Notes: a model not told the origin generated them from the sequence alone. A stretch of DNA of 64,000 nucleotides from an uncultured Sphingomonadaceae bacterium (GCA_947501325.1 CANMVC010000002.1:1240001-1304000); one strand, 5' to 3'; positions 9,120 through 17,818 are shown, numbered from the stretch's first letter. Numbers and translations are program-made.

Positions 9120-9490
9120 CCCTTCAACTCCCTCAAAAGCTCCTCGATTTCCCTTATATCGTCATCGCTCAGCTCATCAGCCTCGGCCAGATGCGCAACC
9201 AACGGTGTGACTTTCCCTCCGAAAAGACGGTCAACAAATTTGCGTGAAACACCAGCCAGATAAGTATCCCGCTCAACCAGTGGTGAATATAGAAAACGCC
9301 GGCCATCACGCTCTGTACCGATAACGGCTTTAGCCGCGAGGCGAGATAACAGGGTTTTGACGGTTTGCAGCGACCAGCCCTTGGAATCGGCTACGCGGTC
9401 AGCTACTTCGGTAGCGGTCAGCGGTGCCTTTTGCCAAAGCACCTCCATAATCTCGTGTTCGGCGTCGCTGATACGTTCGACCATATCCAA
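9116..9490 (-). CDS. BlaI/MecI/CopY-family transcriptional repressor
   Basis: 124 residues, normal family length. Winged helix-turn-helix in the first 75 residues (ISDAEHEIMEVLWQKAPLTA, then WSLQTVKTLLSRLAAKAV), followed by the dimerisation and cleavage region. BlaI-type repressors bind TACA-N-TGTA dyads and are inactivated when their partner M56 protease is triggered. Exactly such dyads lie 50-80 bases upstream (9541-9572), so autoregulation of this two-gene operon is likely. Translationally coupled to the downstream M56 gene by a 4-base overlap. Confidence 0.93.
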   Translation of the reverse strand: MDMVERISDAEHEIMEVLWQKAPLTATEVADRVADSKGWSLQTVKTLLSRLAAKAVIGTERDGRRFLYSPLVERDTYLAGVSRKFVDRLFGGKVTPLVAHLAEADELSDDDIREIEELLRELKG

Positions 9491-9540
9491 TTTCTCCCAA
9501 ATGAAACTGCGAACTATTTACGGCTGAGACTCGCTACTGA

Positions 9541-9572
9541 CTACATCTGTAGTTTCATCGACTACAAATGTA
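9541..9572. promoter_or_regulatory. Two BlaI-type operator dyads
   Basis: CTACAtcTGTAG at 9541-9552 and TACAAATGTA at 9563-9572, with centres about two helical turns apart. A weaker half-match (TTTACATTTG) follows at 9584-9592. The TACA/TGTA arms match the known BlaI/MecI operator core. They are upstream of the leftward blaI-M56 pair, so the regulator probably represses its own operon; binding is inferred. Confidence 0.65.
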
Positions 9573-9731
9573 AATGGGTGATTTTACATTTGCGGCAATG
9601 TGCTGACTTTATCCTTGCTTGGAAAGCGGAGGACAGGGGAGATGTCAATTTGTCGAAAAATTTTACAGTGCTGCACAGGTTAACGCGGCTGTAACCATCT
9701 AAATGATTGAAATATATGACGGGTGAAAAAC

Positions 9732-9747
9732 TGGCACGCGCGGTGCA
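9732..9747 (+). promoter_or_regulatory. Sigma-54-like -24/-12 element
   Basis: TGGCACGCGCGGTGCA matches the sigma-54 consensus TGGCACG-N4-TTGCA with a single mismatch (G for the first T of the -12 box) and the correct GG to GC spacing. A start would be expected near 9758, just before the predicted structured RNA. A chance match cannot be excluded, and it is unknown whether this organism has rpoN. Confidence 0.4.
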
Positions 9748-9757
9748 ACGTTACGAG

Positions 9758-9900
9758 TGTTCCTATGTTTCACACCCATGAAACGCAAATGAGGGGGACA
9801 GCGTACTGGTCTCCGCCGTCCCCTCTCATTACAGATTTTAGACTATTCACTATTAAGCCCATATCAAAACGGTCCGGATCTCCTAATCCGGGCCGTTTTT
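9758..9900 (+). ncRNA. Predicted small RNA of about 143 nt with two hairpins
   Basis: There is no coding frame here, yet the stretch holds two strong stems. The first (9790-9828) pairs TGAGGGGGAC and GCG with CGC and GTCCCCTCTCA across one bulge and one mismatch. The second (9869-9896) pairs ACGGTCCGGAT with ATCCGGGCCGT (11 pairs, one GU) around a 6-base loop and ends in GTTTTT, a textbook intrinsic terminator. No rightward gene lies upstream that would need this terminator, so an independent transcript is the simplest reading; the 5' end is inferred from the sigma-54-like element. It could alternatively be a leader or attenuator for the DUF202 gene that follows. Confidence 0.5.
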
Positions 9901-9977
9901 GATTCTTGCTTAGGCGACGGGAACATTTCTGTTGTAGGCTCGTTATCTCACAACAGGAAACGGATGGGACGGACAGA

Positions 9978-10388
9978 TTGGGACAAGACGAGAAAAGCAG
10001 CAATGATTTGGCGGAAGACCGGACAGATCTTGCCGAGGACCGGACCGATTGGGCGGAAGATCGGACCGTGCTTGCTAATGAACGCACCTTTGCCGGTTGG
10101 ATGCGTACAGGTTTAGCGGCTGTCGGCATCGGCCTGGGCTTCAATGCCTTGTTTGGAAAACTTCAACCCTTTTGGCTGCCTAGGGCTATTGCTAGCCTGT
10201 TCATCCTGATCGGTATATTCGTTTTCTATATGGCACAGCGCAATGGCTGCCGGGTGCAAGACCGGCTGAGCGCGCATGACGCAACGCCGATGCAAGGCAT
10301 GAACCTCAAACTCATCGCAGGCGCGATGGCGTTGGGCAGCTCCTGTCTGGCTATCGGTATGTGGTTGATAGAAATGCCGGATAGCTAA
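9978..10388 (+). CDS. DUF202 family membrane protein
   Basis: About 136 residues from a TTG at 9978. The N-terminus carries three near-identical seven-residue units (LAEDRTD, LAEDRTD, WAEDRTV) leading into LANERTFAGWMRTGLAAVG, the DUF202 signature, followed by three membrane segments. Role unknown; relatives (YidH-like) are small inner-membrane proteins. The frame is open back to 9906, but that part runs into the terminator hairpin. An ATG at 9964 with a good AGGAAA site is in a different frame, so the true start is unsettled. Confidence 0.75.
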   Translation: MGQDEKSSNDLAEDRTDLAEDRTDWAEDRTVLANERTFAGWMRTGLAAVGIGLGFNALFGKLQPFWLPRAIASLFILIGIFVFYMAQRNGCRVQDRLSAHDATPMQGMNLKLIAGAMALGSSCLAIGMWLIEMPDS

Positions 10389-10404
10389 GCAAAAACCATA
10401 CGGT

Positions 10405-10746
10405 TTAGCTTGCGGCTGGAGCGACCTTTTTCTCGGCCATCAACTCGCCCAGTTCGCCTGCTTCATACATTTCCATCATGATGTCGCTACCGCCAACAAA
10501 TTCGCCTTTGACATATAGTTGCGGGATGGTCGGCCAATCGGAAAATTCCTTAATACCCTGACGGACTTCCATGTCTTGCAGGACATCGACAGAATCAAAA
10601 CCGACACCGAGATGCTCCAGAATCGCAACCGCCTTGCTAGAAAAACCGCATTGCGGGAACAGCGGCGTGCCCTTCATGAACAGGACCACATCATTGGATG
10701 CGACAATGGTCTCGATTTTTGCGTTTACAGCGTCACTCATCTTCAT
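10405..10746 (-). CDS. grxD: Monothiol glutaredoxin, Grx4 family
   Basis: 113 residues. The CGFS active site is in LFPQCGFSSKAVAIL (cysteine about residue 33), with WPTIPQLYVKGEFVGGSDIM downstream: the glutathione and [2Fe-2S] binding surface. CGFS glutaredoxins carry Fe-S clusters for delivery and partner with BolA proteins. The gene directly upstream (10763-10996) is a BolA protein, 16 bp away in the same direction, which supports that role. Confidence 0.96.
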   Translation of the reverse strand: MKMSDAVNAKIETIVASNDVVLFMKGTPLFPQCGFSSKAVAILEHLGVGFDSVDVLQDMEVRQGIKEFSDWPTIPQLYVKGEFVGGSDIMMEMYEAGELGELMAEKKVAPAAS

Positions 10747-10762
10747 TCTCCTTGTGCAGGTT

Positions 10763-10996
10763 CTACTCCGGAACCCCGGTGGTGAGTTGCAAAGCGTGCA
10801 GCTCTCCGCCCATTTTACCTTTTAAAGCCGCATATACGGCCTGATGTTGTTTGACCCGGTTCATACCGGCAAAGGCCGGTGCCAATACTTTCGCGGCATA
10901 GTGATCACCATCCCCGGCAAGATCCTGGATCTCGACTAGGGCGTCTGGAAAAGCTTCCAGGATCATGGCCTTGATATCGTCACTCGCCATCGGCAT
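10763..10996 (-). CDS. BolA family protein
   Basis: 77 residues, the short BolA/IbaG form. Conserved features are the early IKAMILEAFPDALVEIQDL strand-helix region, the GDHYAAKVLAPAFAGMNRVKQHQAVYAAL core with the histidine used in cluster sharing, and the GELHALQLTT end. Works with the CGFS glutaredoxin encoded immediately downstream in Fe-S trafficking. Either the first or the third codon (both ATG) may start translation. Confidence 0.93.
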   Translation of the reverse strand: MPMASDDIKAMILEAFPDALVEIQDLAGDGDHYAAKVLAPAFAGMNRVKQHQAVYAALKGKMGGELHALQLTTGVPE

Positions 10997-11007
10997 TGCA
11001 GATTATC

Positions 11008-11334
11008 CTACTCAGCTTGTTCAATAAACTGACGGCGCGCTTCCACCATCTTTTCGGTCAAAGCGGTACGGATACCGGCATCATCAATCTCCACGCCAGC
11101 CGAGGTCAAATCGCCCATCAACTTGCGGATCACATCTTCATCGCCAGCTTCTTCAAAATCGGCTTGAACAACCGCTTTTGCGTAAGAGTCGGTTTCTTCA
11201 GCAGTCAGACCCATTTTTTCAGCGGCCCATTCGCCCACCAGACGGTTCCGCCGGGCAGTCAGCTTAAATTGCATTTCTTCATCACGCGCGAATTTATTCT
11301 CAAACGCTTTTTCACGATCATCAAAACCGGCCAT
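11008..11334 (-). CDS. F1-ATPase zeta inhibitor subunit (DUF1476)
   Basis: 108 residues. The pattern FDDREKAFENKFARDEEMQF, then ARRNRLVGEWAAEKMGL and ADFEEAGDEDVIRKLMGDL, is that of the alphaproteobacterial zeta subunit, which binds F1 and blocks ATP hydrolysis; the inhibitory helix is the N-terminus. Not linked to the atp operon here, as is usual. Lies between the quinone oxidoreductase gene and bolA, 11 bp upstream of the latter. Confidence 0.92.
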   Translation of the reverse strand: MAGFDDREKAFENKFARDEEMQFKLTARRNRLVGEWAAEKMGLTAEETDSYAKAVVQADFEEAGDEDVIRKLMGDLTSAGVEIDDAGIRTALTEKMVEARRQFIEQAE

Positions 11335-11423
11335 AATTTTCCCTAACTAACGTGTATCCATTGCTGGATCATATGGAATAGAAATAGGCATTGGCCGCAT
11401 CAGCGACAAGAGGCCAATGGCGA

Positions 11424-12425
11424 TCAGTCGGCAACTTTTACGACAAGCTTACCAATCGCGCCGCGATCTGCCATTTTCTGGATCGCTTTTCCAGCGTCGG
11501 CAAAGTCGAACACTTCTGAAACGCGCGGCTGGATCATGCCCTGTCCCCACAGCTTGAACAGCCGGTTGATATGCGACCGATTACCCGCAGGATCGCGCAT
11601 TGCATAGGCGCCCCAGAAGACGCCGCAGACATCACAGGATTTCAGCAACGTCAGATTTAGTGGCAATTTGGCGATACCGGCCGGGAAACCAACGACCAGA
11701 AAGCGGCCTTCCCATGCGATGGACCGAACAGCAGGTTCACTATAGTCACCGCCGACAGCATCATAAATGATATCAGCACCATTGGGGCCGACAGCCGCTT
11801 TAAACTGGGCCGACAACGCTTTGGACTGATCTTTGTCAAACGGTGCGCGACCGTATACCACTGTTTCATCAGCGCCAGCCGCCTTGGCAAAAGCCGCTTT
11901 TTCTTCGGAAGAAACCGCCGCGACGACGCGCGCGCCAAAGGCTTTGCCGAGCTCGACGGCTGCAATGCCGACGCCGCCGGATGCGCCCAAAACCAAAAGC
12001 GTGTCGCCTTCCTTGATATGACCGCGATCTACCAGAGCATGGATCGAAGTGCCGTAAGTCAGGATAAGCGCCGAGGCATCTTCAAAACTGACATTGTCCG
12101 GTATTTTAAAAACACTGTTATGATCAACAGCCACTTTTTCAACCAGACCGCCGTGACCGGTAGTGGAAGCTACCCGGTCGCCGACTTTCAAGCCCGTCAC
12201 ACCTTCGCCAACCTCTGCGATAACGCCGGATACTTCGCCACCGGGCGCGAAGGGCCGGGGCGGCTTGAACTGATACATGTCCTGGATGATCAGAACATCA
12301 GGATAGTTGATCGAACAGGCTTTGACATCAATGACCACCTGACCTTTGCCAGCAGCCGGATTATCAACCTCAAGCATTTCAAGGCTGTCGGGACCACCAA
12401 CTTTTGTGGACATTAATGCTTTCAT
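11424..12425 (-). CDS. NADPH:quinone oxidoreductase family protein (zinc-independent MDR)
   Basis: 333 residues. Medium-chain dehydrogenase/reductase with a GroES-like N-terminal part (FAPGGEVSGVIAEVGEGV) and a Rossmann domain with LVLGASGGVGIAAVELGKAFGA near residues 144-165. No cysteine cluster for zinc, so it belongs to the quinone oxidoreductase/acrylyl-CoA reductase branch rather than to alcohol dehydrogenases. Exact substrate not deducible. In the middle of the leftward leuC to grxD block. Confidence 0.9.
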   Translation of the reverse strand: MKALMSTKVGGPDSLEMLEVDNPAAGKGQVVIDVKACSINYPDVLIIQDMYQFKPPRPFAPGGEVSGVIAEVGEGVTGLKVGDRVASTTGHGGLVEKVAVDHNSVFKIPDNVSFEDASALILTYGTSIHALVDRGHIKEGDTLLVLGASGGVGIAAVELGKAFGARVVAAVSSEEKAAFAKAAGADETVVYGRAPFDKDQSKALSAQFKAAVGPNGADIIYDAVGGDYSEPAVRSIAWEGRFLVVGFPAGIAKLPLNLTLLKSCDVCGVFWGAYAMRDPAGNRSHINRLFKLWGQGMIQPRVSEVFDFADAGKAIQKMADRGAIGKLVVKVAD

Positions 12426-12462
12426 TATTTTTTCCTCTTCCCTTACGAATCTTCAATCGCGC

Positions 12463-13056
12463 TTAAGCGGCCACGGGCTTGTGCCAGACCTGCGCAGAAT
12501 CAATCCTGTTTTCATGGGCCTCTATGGCATCTGATTTTGCCATTGTCAGGTCTATTTCATCGAGCCCGTCCATCAAACATTGTTGCCGGAACGGATCCAT
12601 CTCGAAGGTGAAGCGATCCTGAAACGGTGTGGTCACACTCATGCTTTCCATGTCGATAGTGATCGGGTCGGTTTTGGCGACCTCCATCAAACGGTCAATC
12701 GCGTCTTGCGGCAAAGCTATGGCGAGCAGGCCGTTCTTGAAAGCATTGCTGGAAAAAATATCCGAGAAACTCGGCGCAATAATTGCCTTTATGCCCATGT
12801 CATCCAGCGCCCAGGCGGCGTGTTCGCGGCTCGATCCACAACCAAAATTATCACCGGCAATCAGGATCGACGCCCCGGCATATTCGGGATCATCAAACAC
12901 ATTGCCCTCTTGCGCGCGGATAGATTCAAATGCACCCTCACCGAGCCCATCGCGCGATACGGTCTTCAGCCACTCGGCCGAAATAATCACATCTGTATCG
13001 ACATTTTTCTGGCCAAAGGGAATGGCCCGACCTTCAACTTTGCGGACGGGCTTCAT
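12463..13056 (-). CDS. leuD: 3-isopropylmalate dehydratase small subunit
   Basis: 197 residues. LeuD swivel domain with [18 protein letters not shown] (N-terminal) and [21 protein letters not shown] (about 65-85), the signature of the small subunit that completes the isomerase active site of LeuC. Converts 2-isopropylmalate to 3-isopropylmalate in leucine synthesis. Its ATG overlaps the stop of a small membrane protein gene by 4 bases, which in turn follows leuC. Confidence 0.97.
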   Translation of the reverse strand: MKPVRKVEGRAIPFGQKNVDTDVIISAEWLKTVSRDGLGEGAFESIRAQEGNVFDDPEYAGASILIAGDNFGCGSSREHAAWALDDMGIKAIIAPSFSDIFSSNAFKNGLLAIALPQDAIDRLMEVAKTDPITIDMESMSVTTPFQDRFTFEMDPFRQQCLMDGLDEIDLTMAKSDAIEAHENRIDSAQVWHKPVAA

Positions 13057-13295
13057 TTTGTATCCTTATCATCAGCATCATCGACCGGTTCGTTTTCGTA
13101 GCGCGTACCGGGTATCGGTTTGTCTGTGCTGAATTCATCAAGCTTGCGCATCTTGTGTCGACCCGCATAGATCAAGGCCGCTGCAACAGCGGCGGATCCA
13201 ACGGCAGCACCGACTTTGGCACCGGTGGACCATTTGCCTTTGCTGTCTTCATTGCCGTTATCTTCGGGCTTTTTTTTGTCTTCTGCCATGATCAA
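13053..13295 (-). CDS. Small single-pass membrane protein between leuC and leuD
   Basis: 80 residues. A charged start ([20 protein letters not shown]) precedes one hydrophobic, glycine/alanine-rich segment ([18 protein letters not shown], about 29-46), then a charged tail. Overlaps leuD by 4 bases and begins 11 bp after leuC, so it is embedded in the leucine operon. No family recognised. Proteins of this type occur between leuC and leuD in some sphingomonads, but I cannot name a function. Confidence 0.72.
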   Translation of the reverse strand: MIMAEDKKKPEDNGNEDSKGKWSTGAKVGAAVGSAAVAAALIYAGRHKMRKLDEFSTDKPIPGTRYENEPVDDADDKDTK

Positions 13296-13306
13296 ACCTT
13301 ATCCTA

Positions 13307-14749
13307 TCAGTTCACGTCCATCAATTCACGGACATCCGTAAGCTTGCCTGTAACCGCAGCAGCCGCTGCCATTGCAGGTGACATCAGATGCGTTCTAGCA
13401 CCCGGCCCTTGGCGTCCAACAAAATTGCGATTGGATGTCGAAGCGCAGCGTTCACCCGGTGGCACCTTATCAGGGTTCATGCCGAGGCAGGCCGAACAGC
13501 CGGGTTCGCGCCATTCAAAACCGGAAGCGGTGAATATCTTGTCGAGCCCCTCAGCTTCAGCCTGTGCCTTGACGAGGCCGGATCCCGGGACGACAATCGC
13601 CCATTTTACGCCATCAGCTATTTTGCGGCCATCCAGCACCTGGGCAGCAGCCCGCAAATCCTCGATCCGGCTATTGGTGCAGCTGCCGATAAAGATATTT
13701 TCTACCGCAACGTCGCTCATGGCCTGTCCTGAAGTCAGCCCCATATAATCCAGCGACTTGCGTGCAGCATCCTGCTTCGAGGCATCGGCAAAGCTATCTG
13801 GCGCAGGGACATGACCGGTTACCGGCACGACATCTTCCGGGCTCGTGCCCCAGGTCACTGTCGGCGCGACATCAGCCGCCTGAATGGTGACACTCTTATC
13901 AAATATAGCGCCCTCATCAGTTGGCAGTGTTTTCCAATAGGCTACCGCGGCATCCCAGTCTGCGCCTTTGGGGGCCATCGGGCGACCTTTCAGATAAGCA
14001 AAAGTCTTTTCATCCGGTGCAATCAAACCTGCTCGCGCGCCGCCTTCGATCGACATATTGGATACCGTCAACCGGCCTTCTATCGACATTTGTTCGAATA
14101 CTTCGCCGCGATATTCGATGACATGGCCGGTTCCACCAGCTGTGCCAATGACCCCGATGATATGGAGAATCAGATCTTTGGGACTGATACCGGGGCCGAG
14201 CAATCCCTCGACCCGGATTTCCATCGATTTCGACCGGGACAGCTGCAATGTCTGTGTTGCAAGCACATGCTCGACTTCGCTGGTGCCAATGCCGAAGGCC
14301 AAAGCGCCCAAAGCGCCATGGGCGGCGGTATGGCTGTCACCGCAAACCAATGTCGTGCCAGGAAGGGTAAAACCCTGCTCCGGTCCGATGACATGAACGA
14401 TGCCCTGCTCTTTATCGCTCGCACCGATATATTTTATGCCGAACGCAGGCGCATTGGCTTCCAAAGCCTCCAGCTGCGCAGCGCTTTGGGGGTCGGCAAT
14501 AGGTATCTTGTTACCATCGGCATCAATGCGCGGGGTGGTCGGCAGATTATGATCGGGAACAGCCAGTGTCAGATCAGGACGGCGGACATTGCGACCGGCC
14601 TTGCGTAGCCCTTCAAACGCTTGCGGGCTGGTCACTTCATGCACCAGATGACGGTCGATATAGATGAGCGCTGTGCCGTCATCGCGCTGGTCAACGACAT
14701 GCGCATCCCAGATTTTTTCATACAGGGTTTTTGGTTTATTCTGTTCCAT
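13307..14749 (-). CDS. leuC: 3-isopropylmalate dehydratase large subunit
   Basis: 480 residues from ATG at 14749 ([19 protein letters not shown]); a longer frame reaches 14809 but exceeds the family length. Aconitase-fold enzyme: [21 protein letters not shown] near 134-154, [16 protein letters not shown] with the first cluster cysteine, and [12 protein letters not shown] with the CxxC pair holding the [4Fe-4S] cluster. Partner of LeuD encoded downstream. Divergent from crtW, sharing a 104 bp intergenic region. Confidence 0.97.
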   Translation of the reverse strand: MEQNKPKTLYEKIWDAHVVDQRDDGTALIYIDRHLVHEVTSPQAFEGLRKAGRNVRRPDLTLAVPDHNLPTTPRIDADGNKIPIADPQSAAQLEALEANAPAFGIKYIGASDKEQGIVHVIGPEQGFTLPGTTLVCGDSHTAAHGALGALAFGIGTSEVEHVLATQTLQLSRSKSMEIRVEGLLGPGISPKDLILHIIGVIGTAGGTGHVIEYRGEVFEQMSIEGRLTVSNMSIEGGARAGLIAPDEKTFAYLKGRPMAPKGADWDAAVAYWKTLPTDEGAIFDKSVTIQAADVAPTVTWGTSPEDVVPVTGHVPAPDSFADASKQDAARKSLDYMGLTSGQAMSDVAVENIFIGSCTNSRIEDLRAAAQVLDGRKIADGVKWAIVVPGSGLVKAQAEAEGLDKIFTASGFEWREPGCSACLGMNPDKVPPGERCASTSNRNFVGRQGPGARTHLMSPAMAAAAAVTGKLTDVRELMDVN

Positions 14750-14853
14750 AGCGTCCGTCGTTAGCGGGTAATTCAAACGGCGAAAAGACATTATAGCAGA
14801 TACGGTCACAAGTCCGTCTATCTTTCTCGCAGTGCGGCTCTATTGCCGTATCT

Positions 14854-15669
14854 ATGAACCGCGATAGATCTCTGACGAGCGACCATAAAGTGACAATTTC
14901 AAGCCGACGGCAAACGGTAATTGGGCTGTCCCTGATTGCCGCCATATTTGTGACATGGATCGCTATACATATTTATGCGATGTTTTTCTACCGGATCGAT
15001 GCGACCAACTGGCCGCTGATTCCGCTCATCTTCGCGGTACAGTGCTGGCTATCGGTTGGCATGTTTATCGCGGCGCATGATGGTATGCATGGCTCGCTGG
15101 CTCCGGGCAAAAAATGGGTGAACGAAGCTGTTGGCAGCTTTTTGCTGGCTTTCTATGCCGGTTTTGGCTGGCGCAAAATGCGCAACGCCCATTGGGATCA
15201 TCATAAATATTCCGGCACGGCGCAGGACCCGGATTTTGATGCCGATAATCCAGCCCATTTTGGGCGTTGGTACATGACGTTCCTCAAACGTTATTTTGGC
15301 CTGTCTTCTGTCCTGTACGTTTCCAGTGTTGTGACGACTTACTGGCTGCTCTTCGACATACCAATCACAAATATCGTTCTGCTATATGGGTTTCCGGCCA
15401 TCGCGTCCTCGTTTCAGCTTTTCTATTTCGGTACCTATCGGCCACATCGGCATTTTGCCGAGCAGAACACCATGGTCTTTGCCGATCACCATAATGCCCG
15501 CAGCAATGCCTTTGGACCGCTAGCTTCCTTGCTGTCCTGTTTTCACTTCGGTTATCATCACGAACATCATTTATCGCCGCAGACGCCTTGGTGGTCTTTG
15601 CCAAAGCTTCATCAATCCGGTATAACTGATAATCAGAAGTACGCTTCACTGGAAAAGAATATCTTATGA
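14854..15669 (+). CDS. crtW: Beta-carotene ketolase, CrtW type
   Basis: 271 residues. Membrane-bound di-iron enzyme of the fatty-acid-desaturase-like fold, with the CrtW histidine boxes AAHDGMHGSL (about 73-82), AHWDHHKYSG (112-121) and FGYHHEHHLSP (near 231). Adds keto groups at C4/C4' of beta-ionone rings. Hydrophobic helices flank the boxes. Followed by crtZ with a 4-base overlap, so the two can convert beta-carotene to astaxanthin. The start has no obvious Shine-Dalgarno sequence. The other crt genes are not in the window. Confidence 0.94.
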   Translation: MNRDRSLTSDHKVTISSRRQTVIGLSLIAAIFVTWIAIHIYAMFFYRIDATNWPLIPLIFAVQCWLSVGMFIAAHDGMHGSLAPGKKWVNEAVGSFLLAFYAGFGWRKMRNAHWDHHKYSGTAQDPDFDADNPAHFGRWYMTFLKRYFGLSSVLYVSSVVTTYWLLFDIPITNIVLLYGFPAIASSFQLFYFGTYRPHRHFAEQNTMVFADHHNARSNAFGPLASLLSCFHFGYHHEHHLSPQTPWWSLPKLHQSGITDNQKYASLEKNIL

Positions 15670-16169
15670 GCATCTGGGCGATCAGCCTTATCGTAATCAG
15701 CACGGTTATCGCGATGGAATTTGTCGCCTGGTCGGCGCACAAATATATCATGCACGGCTGGGGTTGGGGATGGCATCGTGACCACCACGAACCGCATGAC
15801 AATCTGCTCGAAAAAAATGATTATTATGGATTGGTCGGCGCGGCCCTTGCCATCTCGCTATTCGCGATTGGCGCTCTGTATTCAGACGTGGTTTGGTGGA
15901 TGGGCATGGGTGTAACAGCTTATGGGGTGATCTATACATTCATCCATGATGGTCTGGTGCATCAACGCTATTTTAAATATGTCCCGAAACGCGGATATGC
16001 CAAACGGCTGGTGCAGGCACACAAGCTGCACCACGCAACCATTGGCAAGGAAGGCGGCGTCAGTTTTGGTTTTGTATTTGCCCGCGATCCCGCCAAGCTG
16101 AAAGCGGAACTAAAGGTCCAGCGTGAAACCGGACAAGCGGTGGTCAGGGATTCCGCTGGCGCTGTTTAA
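15666..16169 (+). CDS. crtZ: Beta-carotene hydroxylase, CrtZ type
   Basis: 167 residues, standard for bacterial CrtZ. Histidine boxes HKYIMH (about 25-30), HRDHHEPH (37-44), FIHDGLVHQR and AHKLHHA define the non-haem di-iron hydroxylase; three to four membrane helices. Hydroxylates C3 of beta-rings. Coupled to crtW by an ATGA overlap. Its last 26 bases overlap the end of the oppositely oriented DMT transporter gene. Confidence 0.95.
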   Translation: MSIWAISLIVISTVIAMEFVAWSAHKYIMHGWGWGWHRDHHEPHDNLLEKNDYYGLVGAALAISLFAIGALYSDVVWWMGMGVTAYGVIYTFIHDGLVHQRYFKYVPKRGYAKRLVQAHKLHHATIGKEGGVSFGFVFARDPAKLKAELKVQRETGQAVVRDSAGAV

Positions 16170-17046
16170 GCTCACCCAGTTTGAACATCGTCAGGGCAAT
16201 GCCCGCGAAAATCATCCCGCTGCCAATGAAAAAACGTGTCGTAAGCGTTTCGCCAAGCAATAATACACCGCCCAGCGCCGCTATAGCTGGAACCGACAGC
16301 TGAGAAGCCGCAGCCGTACTAACCGACAGGCGTGGTAGCACCGCATACCAGGTGATATAGCCCAACCCTGATGTGATGGTGCCAGAAATGATCGCTAGTA
16401 AAATCCCGATTGATTGTATCTGCTCGCCATTGCCAAGAACAGGAATCAGCAAGAGACAAAGCAATGCCGCGCCAACAAAGTTCCGGGCAGTTGCCAATGC
16501 TGGTCGCGCGGCTCCTTTTCCCGCCCAACTATAGAAACCCCATGCTATGCCAGCCAGCGCCATGATCAAACCGCCGACCAGCGGCGGTGCGGTATCACCC
16601 GGCGCCAGAAAAACGGCCAGTCCGGCAATGGCCAGCAACAAACCCGCCCATTGGACCGGTGTTGGATGGATACCGCGCACTATGCCAATTATCTGCAAGC
16701 TTAACTGCCCGGCCGGAAACAGGATCAACGCCCCGATAGCCGCATCCAGCGAGACATAAGCGAAGGAAAAACTCACGGCATAGACGAACAGCGCGACCGC
16801 CGGGACAATGGTATCGCTGCGCGGAAGCACGGCACGGCCATGACGAAATCCCAATAGCAGCGCCAGCATGACCGCGCCTGAAACCAGACGAATGGCGGTA
16901 AAACTTGCCCAATCGATGGTGTTTTCTGCCAAGGCGGCGCGATTGAGCAAGCTATTGCCCGCAAAGGCGCACAGCGTCAGAGCCAATAGAAGGGTGGTTA
17001 GCAAGCGTCCGCCAACAGGGTTTTGTGGCTGGTTACCAGACGGCAC
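16144..17046 (-). CDS. EamA/DMT-superfamily transporter
   Basis: 300 residues with ten hydrophobic segments arranged as two EamA repeats: typical drug/metabolite exporter. The start is a GTG (17044-17046) that overlaps the TAG stop of the upstream glutathione transferase gene by one base. Substrate cannot be told from sequence. The 3' end overlaps crtZ tail-to-tail by 26 bp. Confidence 0.9.
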   Translation of the reverse strand: MPSGNQPQNPVGGRLLTTLLLALTLCAFAGNSLLNRAALAENTIDWASFTAIRLVSGAVMLALLLGFRHGRAVLPRSDTIVPAVALFVYAVSFSFAYVSLDAAIGALILFPAGQLSLQIIGIVRGIHPTPVQWAGLLLAIAGLAVFLAPGDTAPPLVGGLIMALAGIAWGFYSWAGKGAARPALATARNFVGAALLCLLLIPVLGNGEQIQSIGILLAIISGTITSGLGYITWYAVLPRLSVSTAAASQLSVPAIAALGGVLLLGETLTTRFFIGSGMIFAGIALTMFKLGELKQRQRNP

Positions 17047-17678
17047 TAGCCCGCCAATATAGGCACAACCGGTCCGCCCAGCTCAATCGCTTTCTTGTAG
17101 CCAGCGCGGGCCATCATGCGTTTGCCATAATCCATGCTCGCGGGGCGATTAGCCAGCATGCCGGCCGCCGTGGCGAGCTCGATGACATAGCTGATATTGA
17201 TATCGGCACCGGTAAAGCTGTCGCCGACCAGAAATTCGCGATGGTCGATATGATGCTCGACATAATCGAGCAACTTGACCACTTCGCCTTCGACAAAAGG
17301 CGCATAGCCTTCGCCCAAGCCGCCAAAACGCGGGGCAAGCATCTGGACAATAACCGGATTGGCCAGCGTGCCTTCTGCGAAATGCAGCCATTCGAGATAT
17401 TCGGCGCGATCCTTTGAACCCGGTGCAGGAGCCAGTTTTCCTTCACCATATTGTTCGAGAATATATTCAATAATAGCCCCTGATTCCATCATCAGATGAC
17501 CATCAATAATAACGGTCGGCGCTTTGGCAAGCGGGTGGATAGCCGCCAGATCCGCCTGCGCCCGCATGGTTTCGGGATGCCGTTGATGCCGCACCATCTC
17601 ATATTCCAGCCCCAGTTCTTCGAGGAGCCAGATAATCCGGGTCGAACGGCTATATTCCAGATGGTGCAGTTTGATCAT
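17046..17678 (-). CDS. Glutathione S-transferase family protein
   Basis: 210 residues. Thioredoxin-like N-terminal domain (IKLHHLEYSRSTRIIWLLEE, then PLAKAPTVIIDG with the cis-proline, and ESGAIIEYILEQYG that binds the glutathione gamma-glutamyl group) followed by an all-helical C-terminal domain with FTGADINISYVIELA. A generic cytosolic GST; substrate unknown. Probably transcribed with the DMT transporter (one-base overlap), suggesting conjugation and export or simple co-expression. Confidence 0.92.
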   Translation of the reverse strand: MIKLHHLEYSRSTRIIWLLEELGLEYEMVRHQRHPETMRAQADLAAIHPLAKAPTVIIDGHLMMESGAIIEYILEQYGEGKLAPAPGSKDRAEYLEWLHFAEGTLANPVIVQMLAPRFGGLGEGYAPFVEGEVVKLLDYVEHHIDHREFLVGDSFTGADINISYVIELATAAGMLANRPASMDYGKRMMARAGYKKAIELGGPVVPILAG

Positions 17679-17818
17679 GGGCTATGCTCCTTTGGGGTTT
17701 GAACAGTGTCGCTATGCCAAAGCCTAGAAGCAGACAAAAGCACACACAACAAAAACAATGTTTGTGGAAGCAGAGAAAGCGCTGTTTCAGCGAAACCGCA
17801 AATCCAGATGGCGGACAT

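Noticed and set aside
7014-9490. Beta-lactam-inducible resistance system
   Set aside because: The M56 protein lacks a penicillin-binding sensor domain and no beta-lactamase gene is adjacent.
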